Of a stretch of DNA of 64,000 bases, positions 10,189-21,530 are shown piece after piece. The position numbers were made by a program, and so were the translations under genes. The DNA is taken from contig NC_035441.2 in assembly GCF_002127325.2 (NCBI RefSeq), positions 50,472,663 through 50,536,662 on the forward strand, written 5' to 3'. Each line of letters opens with the position of its first letter. The first letter of the stretch is position 1. Under the pieces are notes generated by a model. It was not told where the DNA came from. It ran no database searches and saw only the letters and a program-made list of their open reading frames with translations. Origin of the DNA: Helianthus annuus. Lineage: Eukaryota; Streptophyta; Magnoliopsida; Asterales; Asteraceae.

Positions 10189-11632
10189 ATGGATGACATA
10201 TTCTTGAATCCGTTCAGCGACTTGTATGCATTTTCTGGAAATTCGGGAGACGATTCATCTACAAGCAAAAACAATGAGAATCCGTCGAATGTGAAGAAAA
10301 AGAAAGCTTGGGAATCGGAAAGTGCCTTTGGAACCTTCAATAAACCACCAAAGCTAATGGCTATCGAGGAATACAGTCGGTGGTCAAGAAAGTTTGAAGA
10401 TTGGTTGATGGCATTTGCATTTCCCAGCTGGAGGAGTCTGAAAACTGGTTATCAAGATGGAAACAAAAATGGTGAAACTTTAACATCAGCTGAGGAAATT
10501 GAATCATTTGTGGCTGAGCAAAAATGTGTGGCATTGTTATTTCAGTCCGTCCGGGAGGACATAATCTCATTGATCGATTATTCAAATGCAAAAAGCTAGA
10601 AACTAAATGTCTAGGAAGTGCTGAAATTGTGAAAAGTAAAAAGAAACTTCTTAAGAAAGATTTGATTTATTCGGATGTCTAAAGAATGAATCAGTGTCAA
10701 AGATGATCGAGAGGTTTGGACATTTGAAACTGGAGCTAGCTAGACATGAAATTACGTATTCTAACGATGAGCTAGTAGACAAGTTGTTTGATTCATTACC
10801 AGACGAGATGGATTGCAGATATTATGCACTGATGCTGAAGAACACTATCGAGCCTGCAAAGTTGACTGTGGATCTGTTGATTGAGAGACTTGAAAGTCAC
10901 GAGTTGGAACTGAAGAAGACATACAAAGTCAATCACTCATCTTATCAGCAGAATCTGGTTTTGTATTATCCAAAAAGCATGATGCCAAAAGCAACTTCTC
11001 CCAAGACTGCGTTTACTGCTGAGAATGTGTCCACAGCAAGCAAAGAAAGTCAAAGTGGTCAAAGCAGTGGAAATCACAGTGGTTATCACAGTGGATCTTC
11101 ATCATCTGCAAGTCATTCTGATGCAAAGTTTCAATGCAACATCACAATAGATTTAAAGAATGCTCATAATTTTGATGAGGAGTCGGCTAAACAGCAGATG
11201 ATCTTTTTAGCATCTGTGTTGGAATTGTATGAAGGGTTAGTAGCAGGGAAGATAGGCAACACCAACTTAACGAAAGAGGACTATGATCAAATAGATCCTG
11301 AAGAAATGGAATTAATCGACATTTGTTGGTGCATGGCCAGTGTTGTTCATCGAGTACAGCGTTTCATGGAAATAACCGGCAGAAAGACAATTGGTGGTCC
11401 TTCTACCAACCTGGGTTTTGATAAGTCCAAGGTGACATGCTTCAAGTGTAAGCAGAAAGGTCACTTCAAGCGAGAATGCAGAAACGCATATGCTGATGAG
11501 TCGGAGAACCCTTTCAGAGAGGATTACAACAAGAAGGCAATTTATCATCAGAATATATCCGAGCCGCCTAGATTGAAGCAGGTTGAAGACAACAAAGCGA
11601 AATCTAGAGCTCTTGTGGTGATTTATGATGAT
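10189..11632 (+). pseudogene. Copia-2 gag, N-terminal half
   Basis: ATG at 10189 (MDDIFLNPF, parallel to the Copia-F N-terminus). The UBN2-type gag domain follows to about 11350, then a knuckle CFKCKQKGHFKREC (about 11440-11481) and a short basic tail up to the point where the Gypsy-B LTR begins at 11633. A loss of about 10 bp near 10598 shifts the frame and creates a TAG. From 10694 the frame is open to the junction. Any translation beyond 11632 reads into the Gypsy LTR and is not native. Confidence 0.85.
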
Positions 11633-11903
11633 TGTCACACCCCCAAAATCCACTTGCGGAGTATCACCGCTTGGGAGCGTGACTGACCAGGATTAAGCCA
11701 CCAATCGTATAGAACAACGTAAATAGTAAAAGTAAATGTAAATGTCATTTAACCAAACCAATCCATATGAAAGGTGTTCAAAACATAAGTATAAATTCAA
11801 CGTTTAGCGGAAGCATATGAGTAAAAGCCCAACGTAAATAAAGTATGTAATGTCATAATGTTTAATCAAAGCATTCACGATCCTTGTTCCACAACGACCG
11901 CGC
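11633..11903 (-). repeat. Gypsy-B 3' LTR, segment 1 (U5 end)
   Basis: Begins TGTCACACCCCC (plus strand), the inner-terminal sequence of this LTR family, matching 56844 onward. It stops at the Gypsy-A target site CGCGC (11899-11903). Confidence 0.92.
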
Positions 11904-12173
11904 TGTGACAACTCGAATTTCTAAGATTGATTTCATACGTATTACACGAGCATGTGTTTGACTAATTACTTAATTGCACATTGGATTGATATGAAAGTAT
12001 ATATATATGTTGATTGCTTGATTGTGCATAATTGTTTGATCGTGTATAATGGGTTCCATATTGTGAAACTTGTACTGTATGTTAGCTAGTTAGTGTGAAT
12101 CATGGCCCAACCTACGAAGGATGTTCCACGAAACATGATGCATGAATCGAAGGATGTCGAAACATATGAAGGA

Positions 12174-12251
12174 CTCGAAACATATCCTTCGCGCTCGAAA
12201 CATATCCTTCGCGCTCGAAACATATCCTTCGCACTCGAAACATATCCTTCG
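12174..12251 (+). repeat. 20-bp tandem array upstream of Gypsy-A TATA box
   Basis: Four units of CTCGAAACATATCCTTCGCG (starts 12174, 12194, 12214, 12234; the last one partial). Each unit has inverted ends CGAA...TTCG. An inverted partial copy (GATATGTTTCGG) follows. The array repeats in the 3' LTR (19544-19621) and in both Gypsy-E LTRs. Confidence 0.92.
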
Positions 12252-12300
12252 ATATGTTTCGGCCCAGTCTTTCAATTTGGGCCTTGGCCCACTGCCGATT

Positions 12301-12309
12301 TAATATAAG
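12301..12309 (+). promoter_or_regulatory. Candidate TATA box, Gypsy-A 5' LTR
   Basis: TAATATAAG about 50 bp after the 20-bp array, followed by a GCAAAACCCTAG leader shared in part with Gypsy-E. It is a weaker match than the TATAAATA boxes elsewhere, chosen by position. Confidence 0.45.
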
Positions 12310-13593
12310 TTGGATTAGAAACTTTACGTAATAACATTTTTGATCGGCAAAACCCTAGAGCTTTCGGTTCCCTTGTGTGTGTGACGGCATATAGCAGACC
12401 TACACTCTGTTCAAAGGATTTCATTACGTAATCCAGATTTCCGGTTAGTATGTGATGCTTTATGTGTATATGATCTCGTGATTTTTCCAGTTGTCTTGCA
12501 ATATGTTTGTATGTTAAACAGACACGTATGTTAATCGAATATGAATGTTAATCGGATATAGATGCTAATCGGATATATTGTGATGATGTTGATTATGGTA
12601 AACGAAAACGAAACAAGTGAACACGGTTTGGTTAGTTTAAACGCAAAGATCTAAACCTGCTATCAATTAGGATCTTTGGTATTCTGTTCGGATTATTAAT
12701 CAATATTACAGATCGATTGTAGTGAGGAATCGTGCTTGTATGATACTCGTTATGTAGATGTACTGTTAAGAATTGGTACTTGTTGTGATTTGTTTGGACA
12801 TGCATGATAGATGATGATTGTTATGATGATGACGGCTGTAGATGGTTAGGGTTTCTGTTTCTGTATTTGGCTGCATGATATCCGTAACTGATGGTGATCA
12901 AACGTAACTGTTAATTGTCGAAAGATGTTGCTACCCGAAACATAGTTGTTGTCGAAGGATGCTTGTTAGTCGAACCATAAATTTGACCGAAAGATACTAG
13001 TTTGACCGAACCATTATTGGACCGAAAGATAGTTGGACCGAAAGATAGGTTGGCCGAAAGATGACATAGGATTCGGAACATAACATTGGTCCGAAGGATA
13101 ATTGTGATTACTGTTGTCGAAAGATAGTGACTGGATTCGAAGGATGTTAGGGATTATGAACATACTTTGACTGATTGATTATATGCTGGATTATTTGACA
13201 TGCCATGCTAGAGATGAATGTTAGCATCTGTATTCGTGCAAGGTGAAATAATACGTGTGTGTTGTTATGCAACTGACTGTTATGTGAACATTAACTGCAT
13301 GCGTACAATTGTGAACATGAACTGATTTGTTATACGTGCATACACTAGGACGTGATTAATTACTTGTGAGTGCATAACTTAGCATACCGAGCAAACCGAG
13401 GTGAGTTCACACTCCTACTAAGGCATGGGATTCCCGGGTCGTGGGAATGGGTTAAAGGTTATTATTGAAAGGAACGTACTAATGCTTTACTAGACTATCA
13501 CCTATCATGTCCTCGGATGTCAGGACGGTTACGTAGGTTGGGATAACACCTACGGGTTCACATGCCATTCTATCCTCGGTTACGAAGGATACG

Positions 13594-13669
13594 CACGTAA
13601 AACCTACGTGTACGCATTACTTACTCCTATCCTCAGGTTACGAAGGATACGTGCGTAAAACCTACGCAC
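13594..13669 (+). repeat. Two covarying hairpins in a 58-bp tandem unit, Gypsy-A LTR
   Basis: CACGTA-AAACC-TACGTG (13594-13610) and GTGCGTA-AAACC-TACGCAC (13651-13669) lie in successive units that begin GGTTACGAAGGATACG (13578 and 13636). Loop and inner stem are constant while the outer stem pairs change together. Equivalent copies lie at 20964-20980 and 21021-21039. Confidence 0.75.
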
Positions 13670-14163
13670 ACTTTATACACACTTCTGTTCTCGGACGAAG
13701 AACAGGGATAATAATACGAATAGTCTAGTGGTAACTTAACATGGGAAGCCCCCACCAGCATAACTTACTATCGGCCCTGTAGAGCCACCTGTTACTTACT
13801 GTTACACATTTACTTACTGTGAACTCGCTCAACTAGTTTGTTGATCATACTGTTACATGCCTTGCAGATCGTTAGGTACTGGGAGCTTGCACTGGAGAAG
13901 CGGGTCGTTGTGGACAAGGATTCGTGGTTTCTATGCTGAACTATTATAACATTTGAACTATTTACTATTGTTGGATTATTACTATGCTTCCGCTACACTT
14001 TAAAACAATAACATGTTTTGAACACCTTTTGTATTGAACGGATGGTTTTCCTTTATCTTACTTAATACTATATGCATGTTCAATATGATTGGTGGCTTGA
14101 TCCTGGTCAGTCACGCTCCCAAGCGGTGATACTCCGCAGGTGGATTTTGGGGGTGTGACAGAT

Positions 14164-14176
14164 TGGTATCAGAGCC
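14164..14176 (+). other. Primer-binding site (initiator tRNA-Met), Gypsy-A
   Basis: TGGTATCAGAGCC three bases after the LTR end; a 13-base match to the expected complement of plant initiator tRNA-Met. Confidence 0.93.
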
Positions 14177-14481
14177 ATTGGTTATAGAGAACTTGGTTTT
14201 AATATGGGAAAACGTTTTATTAAAACCAGACTATAACCAGAACAGTGCTCTCAACGATCCACAACGACGCTTCGCTCCACGTGCAAGACTCAACTTCCTA
14301 GGTAATAAGGTTTATGTTTATTGCCTACATGCTAGAATTTGCATAGAACTTTGCTCATAGTATGCTTACATTACTTGCTCACAACTTGTCATTGCATGAG
14401 AATACTTATGTGCTTACACTCTTCTGTCATCGCACTATTCGCGAACCTTTCTCACTTATGTTGCCTTTGATGTGAAGATCA

Positions 14482-17400
14482 ATGGCCGCACGAATTACCA
14501 TGACTCAAGCCCAGCTAGAGGCTCTCGTTGCTGCGGCAGTTGCAGCCGCCCAAGCAGGTAGTATATCCTGCGGTATAGATTCATACAAGGATCTTTAGAT
14601 CCTACAATAATTCTCGTATTTAACCTTGTCCTATTCGTACACAATAGGTCAACCCGCTCAGCAACAACCTGCGTGTACCTTCAAAACTTTCATGGACTGT
14701 CGTCCTAGCTCGTTCAGTGGCACGGAGGGGGCAGTCGGACTCCTCCACTGGTTTGAAAAGATCGAGTCGGTTTTCGAAATGTGTGAATGCCCTGAGGCTC
14801 GCAGGGTGAAGTTCGCCACTGGCACACTTGAAGGGATTGCGCTCACTTGGTGGAACGCACAAGTGCAGATCTTAGGGTTGGCAGCTGCTAACGCCACACC
14901 CTGGAATGAATTCAAAGAACTGATCAAGAGGGAATACTGCACTAGAGAAGACATTCACAAGTTGGAGGACGAGTTGTATAACTTGAAAATGGTTGGTTCG
15001 GAAATCGAAGCTTACACCAAAAGATCGAATGAGTTGGCTGTGCTGTGCCCAACTATGGTAGATCCTCCATACAAGCGAATTGAGTTGTATCTCAAAGGTT
15101 TGGCACCAGAAATACAGAGCCACGTTACGTCGGCTAACCTCAACAACATCCAAGAAATTCAGCGCCTCGCTCATCGCATCACAGATCAGGCAGTAGACCA
15201 GGGCAAACTGCCAAAGCGTATCAGTGCTACCGCTACCGCTACTGCTACTACTACACTTGCCACTCCCAGCGAAAGTAAGAGAAAATGGGAGGGGGATTCT
15301 AGCAAGGGATCAGCATCGGTACAGTCACAGTCTCAGCAGCGAAAGACGGATAGTTACCAAAGTCCCAGTCAGCACTCATCGAGCAGCCACAGACAGGGAG
15401 GGTATCGAGGAAACCTTCCAAAGTGTAACAACTGCAACAGGCATCACAGCGGCCAGTGCAATAAGGGCCGTTGTCAAAGGTGTTTAAAGATGGGTCACGA
15501 GGCCAAAGATTGTAGAAGCGCTCGCCCTGCAAATCAGAATCAGCAGTCTCAGCAACCAGCTCCACAGAATCAGCAGAATCAGCAACAGGGCAACAGGGGG
15601 TGTTATAAGTGTGGGGCTGAAGGTCACTTCAAACGCGATTGCCCACAGTTGAACCAGAACCGTAACAACAACAACCAGGGCAACGGGAATAACAACAATC
15701 AGGGTAATGGTAACAACAACAACGGCAATGAAGCTCGAGGTCGTGCTTTTGTGTTGGGTCGAGGAGATGCAGTGAATGATCCTAACGTAGTTATGGGTAA
15801 GTTCCTTCTCGACGATATTTACGTTACTGTCTTATTTGATTCAGGTGCTGATACAAGTTATATGTCCATGAAAATGAGTAACTTATTAAAACGTACACCA
15901 ACACCCCTAGACACTAAACACGTCGTAGAACTAGCAAATGGCAAAAGTGTAGAAGCCGCTCATGTAGTCAAGGGTTGTAGCATTGTTCTGGCGGGTCAGA
16001 CTTTCACGATAGATCTTATACCCATAGTCTTGGGTAGCTTCGACGTCGTCATCGGCATGGATTGGTTATCTCAACATCACGCAGAGATCTTATGCAAGGA
16101 AAAAGTTATTCGTATTCCTCGCTCCAGTCAAGAACCTCTCGAAGTACAAGGTGACAAAAGTGGTGCTGTGGTTGGCATCATCTCTTACTTGAAGGCGCAG
16201 AAATGTTTACGAAAGGGGCATACTGCCATTCTGGCTCTCGTTACTGATGCATCAGCAAAGGAAAAGAAGCTGGAGGATATCCCAGTTGTACGTGACTTCC
16301 CTCAGGTGTTTCCTGAAGATTTACCAGGCTTACCGCCTCATCGCCAAGTCGAGTTTCAGATCGAATTGGCACCTGGAGCAGCGCCAATAGCCCGCGCACC
16401 ATATCGTTTAGCTCCAACCGAACTGGAAGAACTGTCGAAACAGCTGCAAGAGCTCTTGGAAAAGGGCTTTATTCGTCCAAGCTCTTCGCCTTGGGGAGCT
16501 CCAGTGTTATTTGTGAAGAAGAAAGACGGTACGTTCAGGATGTGTATCGACTACCGTGAACTCAACAAGGTGACGGTGAAGAACCGTTATCCTCTTCCAC
16601 GCATAGATGACTTATTCGACCAGTTGCAGGGGTCGTGTTACTATTCCAAGATCGATTTGAGGTCAGGGTATCATCAGCTGAGAGTCCGGGATGAGGACGT
16701 CTCCAAAACTGCTTTCAGAACTCGTTATGGTCACTACGAGTTTCTGGTCATGCCATTCGGGCTTACAAACGCACCTGCAGTCTTCATGGATCTCATGAAC
16801 AGGGTGTGCAAACCGTATCTCGACAAGTTCGTCATCGTTTTCATCGACGACATTTTGATTTACTCCAAGAGTCAGGAGGAGCATGAGCAGCATCTACGTA
16901 TTATCTTGGAACTTCTTCGAAAAGAGCAACTGTACGCAAAGTTTTCAAAATGCGACTTCTGGCTTCGTGAAGTCCACTTCTTAGGCCATGTGGTAAACAA
17001 GGATGGGATTCATGTCGATCCATCCAAGGTTGATTCGATCAGAAACTGGCCAGCACCGCGTACACCGACTGAAATACGCCAATTCTTGGGTTTGGCAGGT
17101 TACTACAGGCGATTTATTAAAGACTTCTCCAAGATCGTGCAACCACTCACTATGCTTACACAGAAAGGTGTCGTTTACAGATGGGGTAATACACAGGAGA
17201 CCGCTTTCCAGTACTTAAAGGATAGGCTTTGCAGCGCGCCTATTCTCTCACTGCCCGAGGGCACGGATGACTTCGTGGTTTATTGTGACGCATCAATACA
17301 AGGGCTTGGTTGTGTATTGATGCAACGGGATAAAGTTATCGCATACGCCTCTCGGCAACTCAAGGTTCATGAACGGAATTATACGACGCACGATTTAGAG

Positions 17401-19197
17401 CTGGGAGCTGTTGTTTTCGCGCTTAAGATATGGCGACACTACCTGTACGGTACCAGGTGCACGATTTACACCGATCACAGGAGTCTCGAGCATATCCTTA
17501 AGCAAAAGGATTTGAATATGCGTCAACGAAGATGGGTTGAACTACTGAACGACTACGAATGCGCCATCAAGTATCATCCAGGCAAGGCCAATGTTGTGGC
17601 TGATGCCCTCAGTCGGAAAGACTCTCTACCTAAGCGCGTGCGAGCGCTACAGCTTACCATTCAGTCCAGTCTTCCTGCACAGATACGAGCTGCTCAGTTA
17701 GAAGCACTGAAACCCGAAAACGTCAAAGCTGAAGCCTTACGCGGTTCAAGGCAACGCATGGAACAAAAGAAAGACGGTGCTTACTATGTAACGGGGCGTA
17801 TTTGGGTCCCACTCTATGGCGGATTACGTCAACTGGTAATGGATGAAGCTCACAAGTCTCGCTATTCGGTACATCCAGGGTCGGATAAAATGTACCACGG
17901 CATCAGCACTACTTATTGGTGGCCTAGTATGAAGGCTCACATCGCTACGTACGTTGGAAAATGCTTAACCTGTGCGAGAGTCAAGGTTGAATACCAGAAA
18001 CCAGCCGGTCTACTTCAGCAGCCCAAGATACCGCAGTGGAAATGGGAAGAAATTTCCATGGATTTCGTTACGGGCTTACCTAGATCCCAGCGTGGGAATG
18101 ACACTATTTGGGTAATTGTTGATCGACTCACAAAGTCTGCTCACTTCTTGGCTATCAAAGAAACGGATAAGTTTTCTACCCTAGCAGACGTTTACCTTAA
18201 AGAAGTTGTTTCGAGGCACGGAGTGCCCACTTCTATTATTTCGGATCGCGATGCACGATTCACGTCAGAGCTTTGGCAAGCGATGCACAAATCCTTCGGC
18301 TCACGATTAGACATGAGCACAGCATATCATCCTCAGACGGATGGGCAGTCTGAGCGAACTATTCAAACTCTAGAAGACATGCTTCGAGCGTGTGTTATCG
18401 ATTTCGGCAGCGGCTGGGAAAAGCACCTCCCTTTGGTGGAGTTCTCGTACAATAACAGCTACCATACCAGCATTCAAGCCGCTCCATTTGAGGCATTGTA
18501 CGGACGTAAATGCCGGTCACCTCTCTGTTGGGCAGAGGTGGGGGATAGTCAAATTACGGGTCCAGATATTGTTGTGGACGCCACAGAAAAGATAGCACAG
18601 ATACGACAACGCATGGCGGCAGCACGCGACCGTCAGAAAGCCTACGCGGACAAGCGTAGAAAGCCATTGGAATTTGAGGTCGGGGACCGGGTTTTATTGA
18701 AAGTTTCACCTTGGAAGGGTGTGGTTCGATTTGGTAAACGAGGCAAACTGAATCCGCGGTACGTCGGACCATTCGAAATCTTAGAAAAGATTGGCAAGGT
18801 AGCCTACAGATTAAACCTACCTCCTGAACTCGGTGCAGTTCACAATGTATTTCACGTGTCGAATCTGAAGAAATGCCTATCAGATGAGACCCTTATAGTT
18901 CCTTTTAAGGAACTCACTATCGACGAGCGGTTGCAGTTCGTCGAGGAACCAGTTGAAATCACGGACCGGGATGTTAAGGTCCTCAAACACAAGAGAATCC
19001 CTCTTGTTCGAGTTCGTTGGAACTCCCAGCGTGGCCCGGAGTATACATGGGAACGCGAAGACCAGATGAAAGAAAAGTACCCCCAGCTATTCGAACCCAA
19101 TGCATCCACTTCTGAGGCTGAAGCTACTACTACTGAATTTCGGGACGAAATTCCAAATCAACGGGGGGATGATGTGACACCCCAGGAAAACCGGTGA
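14482..19197 (+). CDS. Gypsy-A Gag-Pol polyprotein, two exons
   Basis: Proposed exon 1 is 14482-14557 ([16 protein letters not shown]...). A 90-bp GT-AG intron (14558-14647) follows, and exon 2 runs to TGA/TAA-bounded 19197. The long frame seen alone opens at a TTG inside the intron and has no ATG before 14692, which supports splicing. Counting residues from nt 14626: gag domain about 20-170; knuckles at 283 ([14 protein letters not shown]) and 326 ([14 protein letters not shown]); aspartic protease DSGADTS with D at 405; reverse transcriptase about 575-760 with FIDD at 739-742; RNase H D at 888; integrase HHCC from 1083 (HPGSDKMYH); D,D35E with D at nt 18061, D at 18244 and E at 18352; GPY/F-like block; C-terminal chromodomain-like segment (about 1440-1495). 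Every catalytic residue checked is present. This is the complete replication machinery of a chromovirus. Confidence 0.93.
14558..14647 (+). other. Predicted intron within gag 5' end, Gypsy-A
   Basis: CAAGCAG|GTAGTATATC ... CACAATAG|GTCAACCC. Splicing joins phase-1 ends to give Q-A-G-Q-P-A-Q in frame with Gag; unspliced RNA stops at a TAG within 40 bases. The same arrangement is present in Gypsy-E (30545-30460) and, recognisably, in Gypsy-B. Confidence 0.65.
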
Positions 19198-19260
19198 ACT
19201 ATGTAACTTGCCTAGCTACCTCAGTAAGTGCGTACCAAATTTCGGGACGAAATTTCTTTC

Positions 19261-19273
19261 AAGTTGGGGATAA
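19261..19273 (+). other. Polypurine tract, Gypsy-A
   Basis: AAGTTGGGGATAA directly abuts the 3' LTR. The same tract stands at the 3' LTR of Gypsy-E (25798-25810, minus) and Gypsy-B (40361-40373, minus). It primes plus-strand DNA synthesis. Confidence 0.75.
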
Positions 19274-21530
19274 TGTGACAACTCGAATTTCTAAGATTGA
19301 TTTCATACGTATTACACGAGCATGTGTTTGACTAATTACTTAATTGCACATTGGATTGATATGAAAGTATATATATATGTTGATTGCTTGATTGTGCATA
19401 ATTGTTTGATCGTGTATAATGGGTTCCATATTGTGAAACTTGTACTGTATGTTAGCTAGTTAGTGTGAATCATGGCCCAACCTACGAAGGATGTTCCACG
19501 AAACATGATGCATGAATCGAAGGATGTCGAAACATATGAAGGACTCGAAACATATCCTTCGCGCTCGAAACATATCCTTCGCGCTCGAAACATATCCTTC
19601 GCACTCGAAACATATCCTTCGATATGTTTCGGCCCAGTCTTTCAATTTGGGCCTTGGCCCACTGCCGATTTAATATAAGTTGGATTAGAAACTTTACGTA
19701 ATAACATTTTTGATCGGCAAAACCCTAGAGCTTTCGGTTCCCTTGTGTGTGTGACGGCATATAGCAGACCTACACTCTGTTCAAAGGATTTCATTACGTA
19801 ATCCAGATTTCCGGTTAGTATGTGATGCTTTATGTGTATATGATCTCGTGATTTTTCCAGTTGTCTTGCAATATGTTTGTATGTTAAACAGACACGTATG
19901 TTAATCGAATATGAATGTTAATCGGATATAGATGCTAATCGGATATATTGTGATGATGTTGATTATGGTAAACGAAAACGAAACAAGTGAACACGGTTTG
20001 GTTAGTTTAAACGCAAAGATCTAAACCTGCTATCAATTAGGATCTTTGGTATTCTGTTCGGATTATTAATCAATATTACAGATCGATTGTAGTGAGGAAT
20101 CGTGCTTGTATGATACTCGTTATGTAGATGTACTGTTAAGAATTGGTACTTGTTGTGATTTGTTTGGACATGCATGATAGATGATGATTGTTATGATGAT
20201 GACGGCTGTAGATGGTTAGGGTTTCTGTTTCTGTATTTGGCTGCATGATATCCGTAACTGATGGTGATCAAACGTAACTGTTAATTGTCGAAAGATGTTG
20301 CTACCCGAAACATAGTTGTTGTCGAAGGATGCTTGTTAGTCGAACCATAAATTTGACCGAAAGATACTAGTTTGACCGAACCATTATTGGACCGAAAGAT
20401 AGTTGGACCGAAAGATAGGTTGGCCGAAAGATGACATAGGATTCGGAACATAACATTGGTCCGAAGGATAATTGTGATTACTGTTGTCGAAAGATAGTGA
20501 CTGGATTCGAAGGATGTTAGGGATTATGAACATACTTTGACTGATTGATTATATGCTGGATTATTTGACATGCCATGCTAGAGATGAATGTTAGCATCTG
20601 TATTCGTGCAAGGTGAAATAATACGTGTGTGTTGTTATGCAACTGACTGTTATGTGAACATTAACTGCATGCGTACAATTGTGAACATGAACTGATTTGT
20701 TATACGTGCATACACTAGGACGTGATTAATTACTTGTGAGTGCATAACTTAGCATACCGAGCAAACCGAGGTGAGTTCACACTCCTACTAAGGCATGGGA
20801 TTCCCGGGTCGTGGGAATGGGTTAAAGGTTATTATTGAAAGGAACGTACTAATGCTTTACTAGACTATCACCTATCATGTCCTCGGATGTCAGGACGGTT
20901 ACGTAGGTTGGGATAACACCTACGGGTTCACATGCCATTCTATCCTCGGTTACGAAGGATACGCACGTAAAACCTACGTGTACGCATTACTTACTCCTAT
21001 CCTCAGGTTACGAAGGATACGTGCGTAAAACCTACGCACACTTTATACACACTTCTGTTCTCGGACGAAGAACAGGGATAATAATACGAATAGTCTAGTG
21101 GTAACTTAACATGGGAAGCCCCCACCAGCATAACTTACTATCGGCCCTGTAGAGCCACCTGTTACTTACTGTTACACATTTACTTACTGTGAACTCGCTC
21201 AACTAGTTTGTTGATCATACTGTTACATGCCTTGCAGATCGTTAGGTACTGGGAGCTTGCACTGGAGAAGCGGGTCGTTGTGGACAAGGATTCGTGGTTT
21301 CTATGCTGAACTATTATAACATTTGAACTATTTACTATTGTTGGATTATTACTATGCTTCCGCTACACTTTAAAACAATAACATGTTTTGAACACCTTTT
21401 GTATTGAACGGATGGTTTTCCTTTATCTTACTTAATACTATATGCATGTTCAATATGATTGGTGGCTTGATCCTGGTCAGTCACGCTCCCAAGCGGTGAT
21501 ACTCCGCAGGTGGATTTTGGGGGTGTGACA
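19274..21530 (+). repeat. Gypsy-A 3' LTR (2,257 bp)
   Basis: Same length and, as far as read, same sequence as 11904-14160. Contains the 20-bp array (19544-19621), TATA-like box (19671-19679) and hairpins (20964-20980, 21021-21039). Followed by the target duplication CGCGC. Confidence 0.95.

Larger units (their letters stand above)
11904..14160 (+). repeat. Gypsy-A 5' LTR (2,257 bp)
   Basis: TGTGACAACTCG...GGGGGTGTGACA. In order it holds an A/T-rich U3, a 20-bp array (12174-12251), a TATA-like box (12301-12309), CGAAAGATA/CGAAGGAT words (about 12910-13145), a repeated hairpin (13594-13610 and 13651-13669) and a conserved 3' end. Confidence 0.95.
11904..21530 (+). mobile_element. Gypsy-A: full-length, apparently intact Tekay/Del chromovirus
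   Basis: 9,627 bp with two 2,257-bp LTRs (start and end coordinates differ by exactly 7,370), flanked by the 5-bp duplication CGCGC (11899-11903 and 21531-21535). Primer site, intron-containing gag start, one open Gag-Pol and a PPT are all present. No differences between LTRs were noticed on reading, so insertion is recent and the copy may be competent. Confidence 0.95.

Noticed and set aside
11639..11686. C-terminal residues of the Copia-2 gag frame after 11632
   Set aside because: They translate the Gypsy-B LTR end; the native frame stops at the insertion.
12174..12251. Regular 20-bp array considered as a CRISPR-like array
   Set aside because: No spacers, contiguous units, eukaryotic LTR context.
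12102..12308. Short frames in both strands of the Gypsy-A and Gypsy-E LTRs (61-84 codons, also 19472, 25360, 32654)
   Set aside because: They are translations of the 20-bp array and appear in all LTR copies; no sign of a protein.
14161..14176. tRNA-like match near the LTR ends
   Set aside because: Only the 12-13 base primer-binding site is present, not a tRNA gene; the same holds at the other LTRs.
14626..14650. Start of Gypsy-A Gag-Pol at 14626 (and Gypsy-E at 30481)
   Set aside because: The codon is TTG and lies inside the predicted intron; a spliced ATG at 14482 (30621) is a better start.
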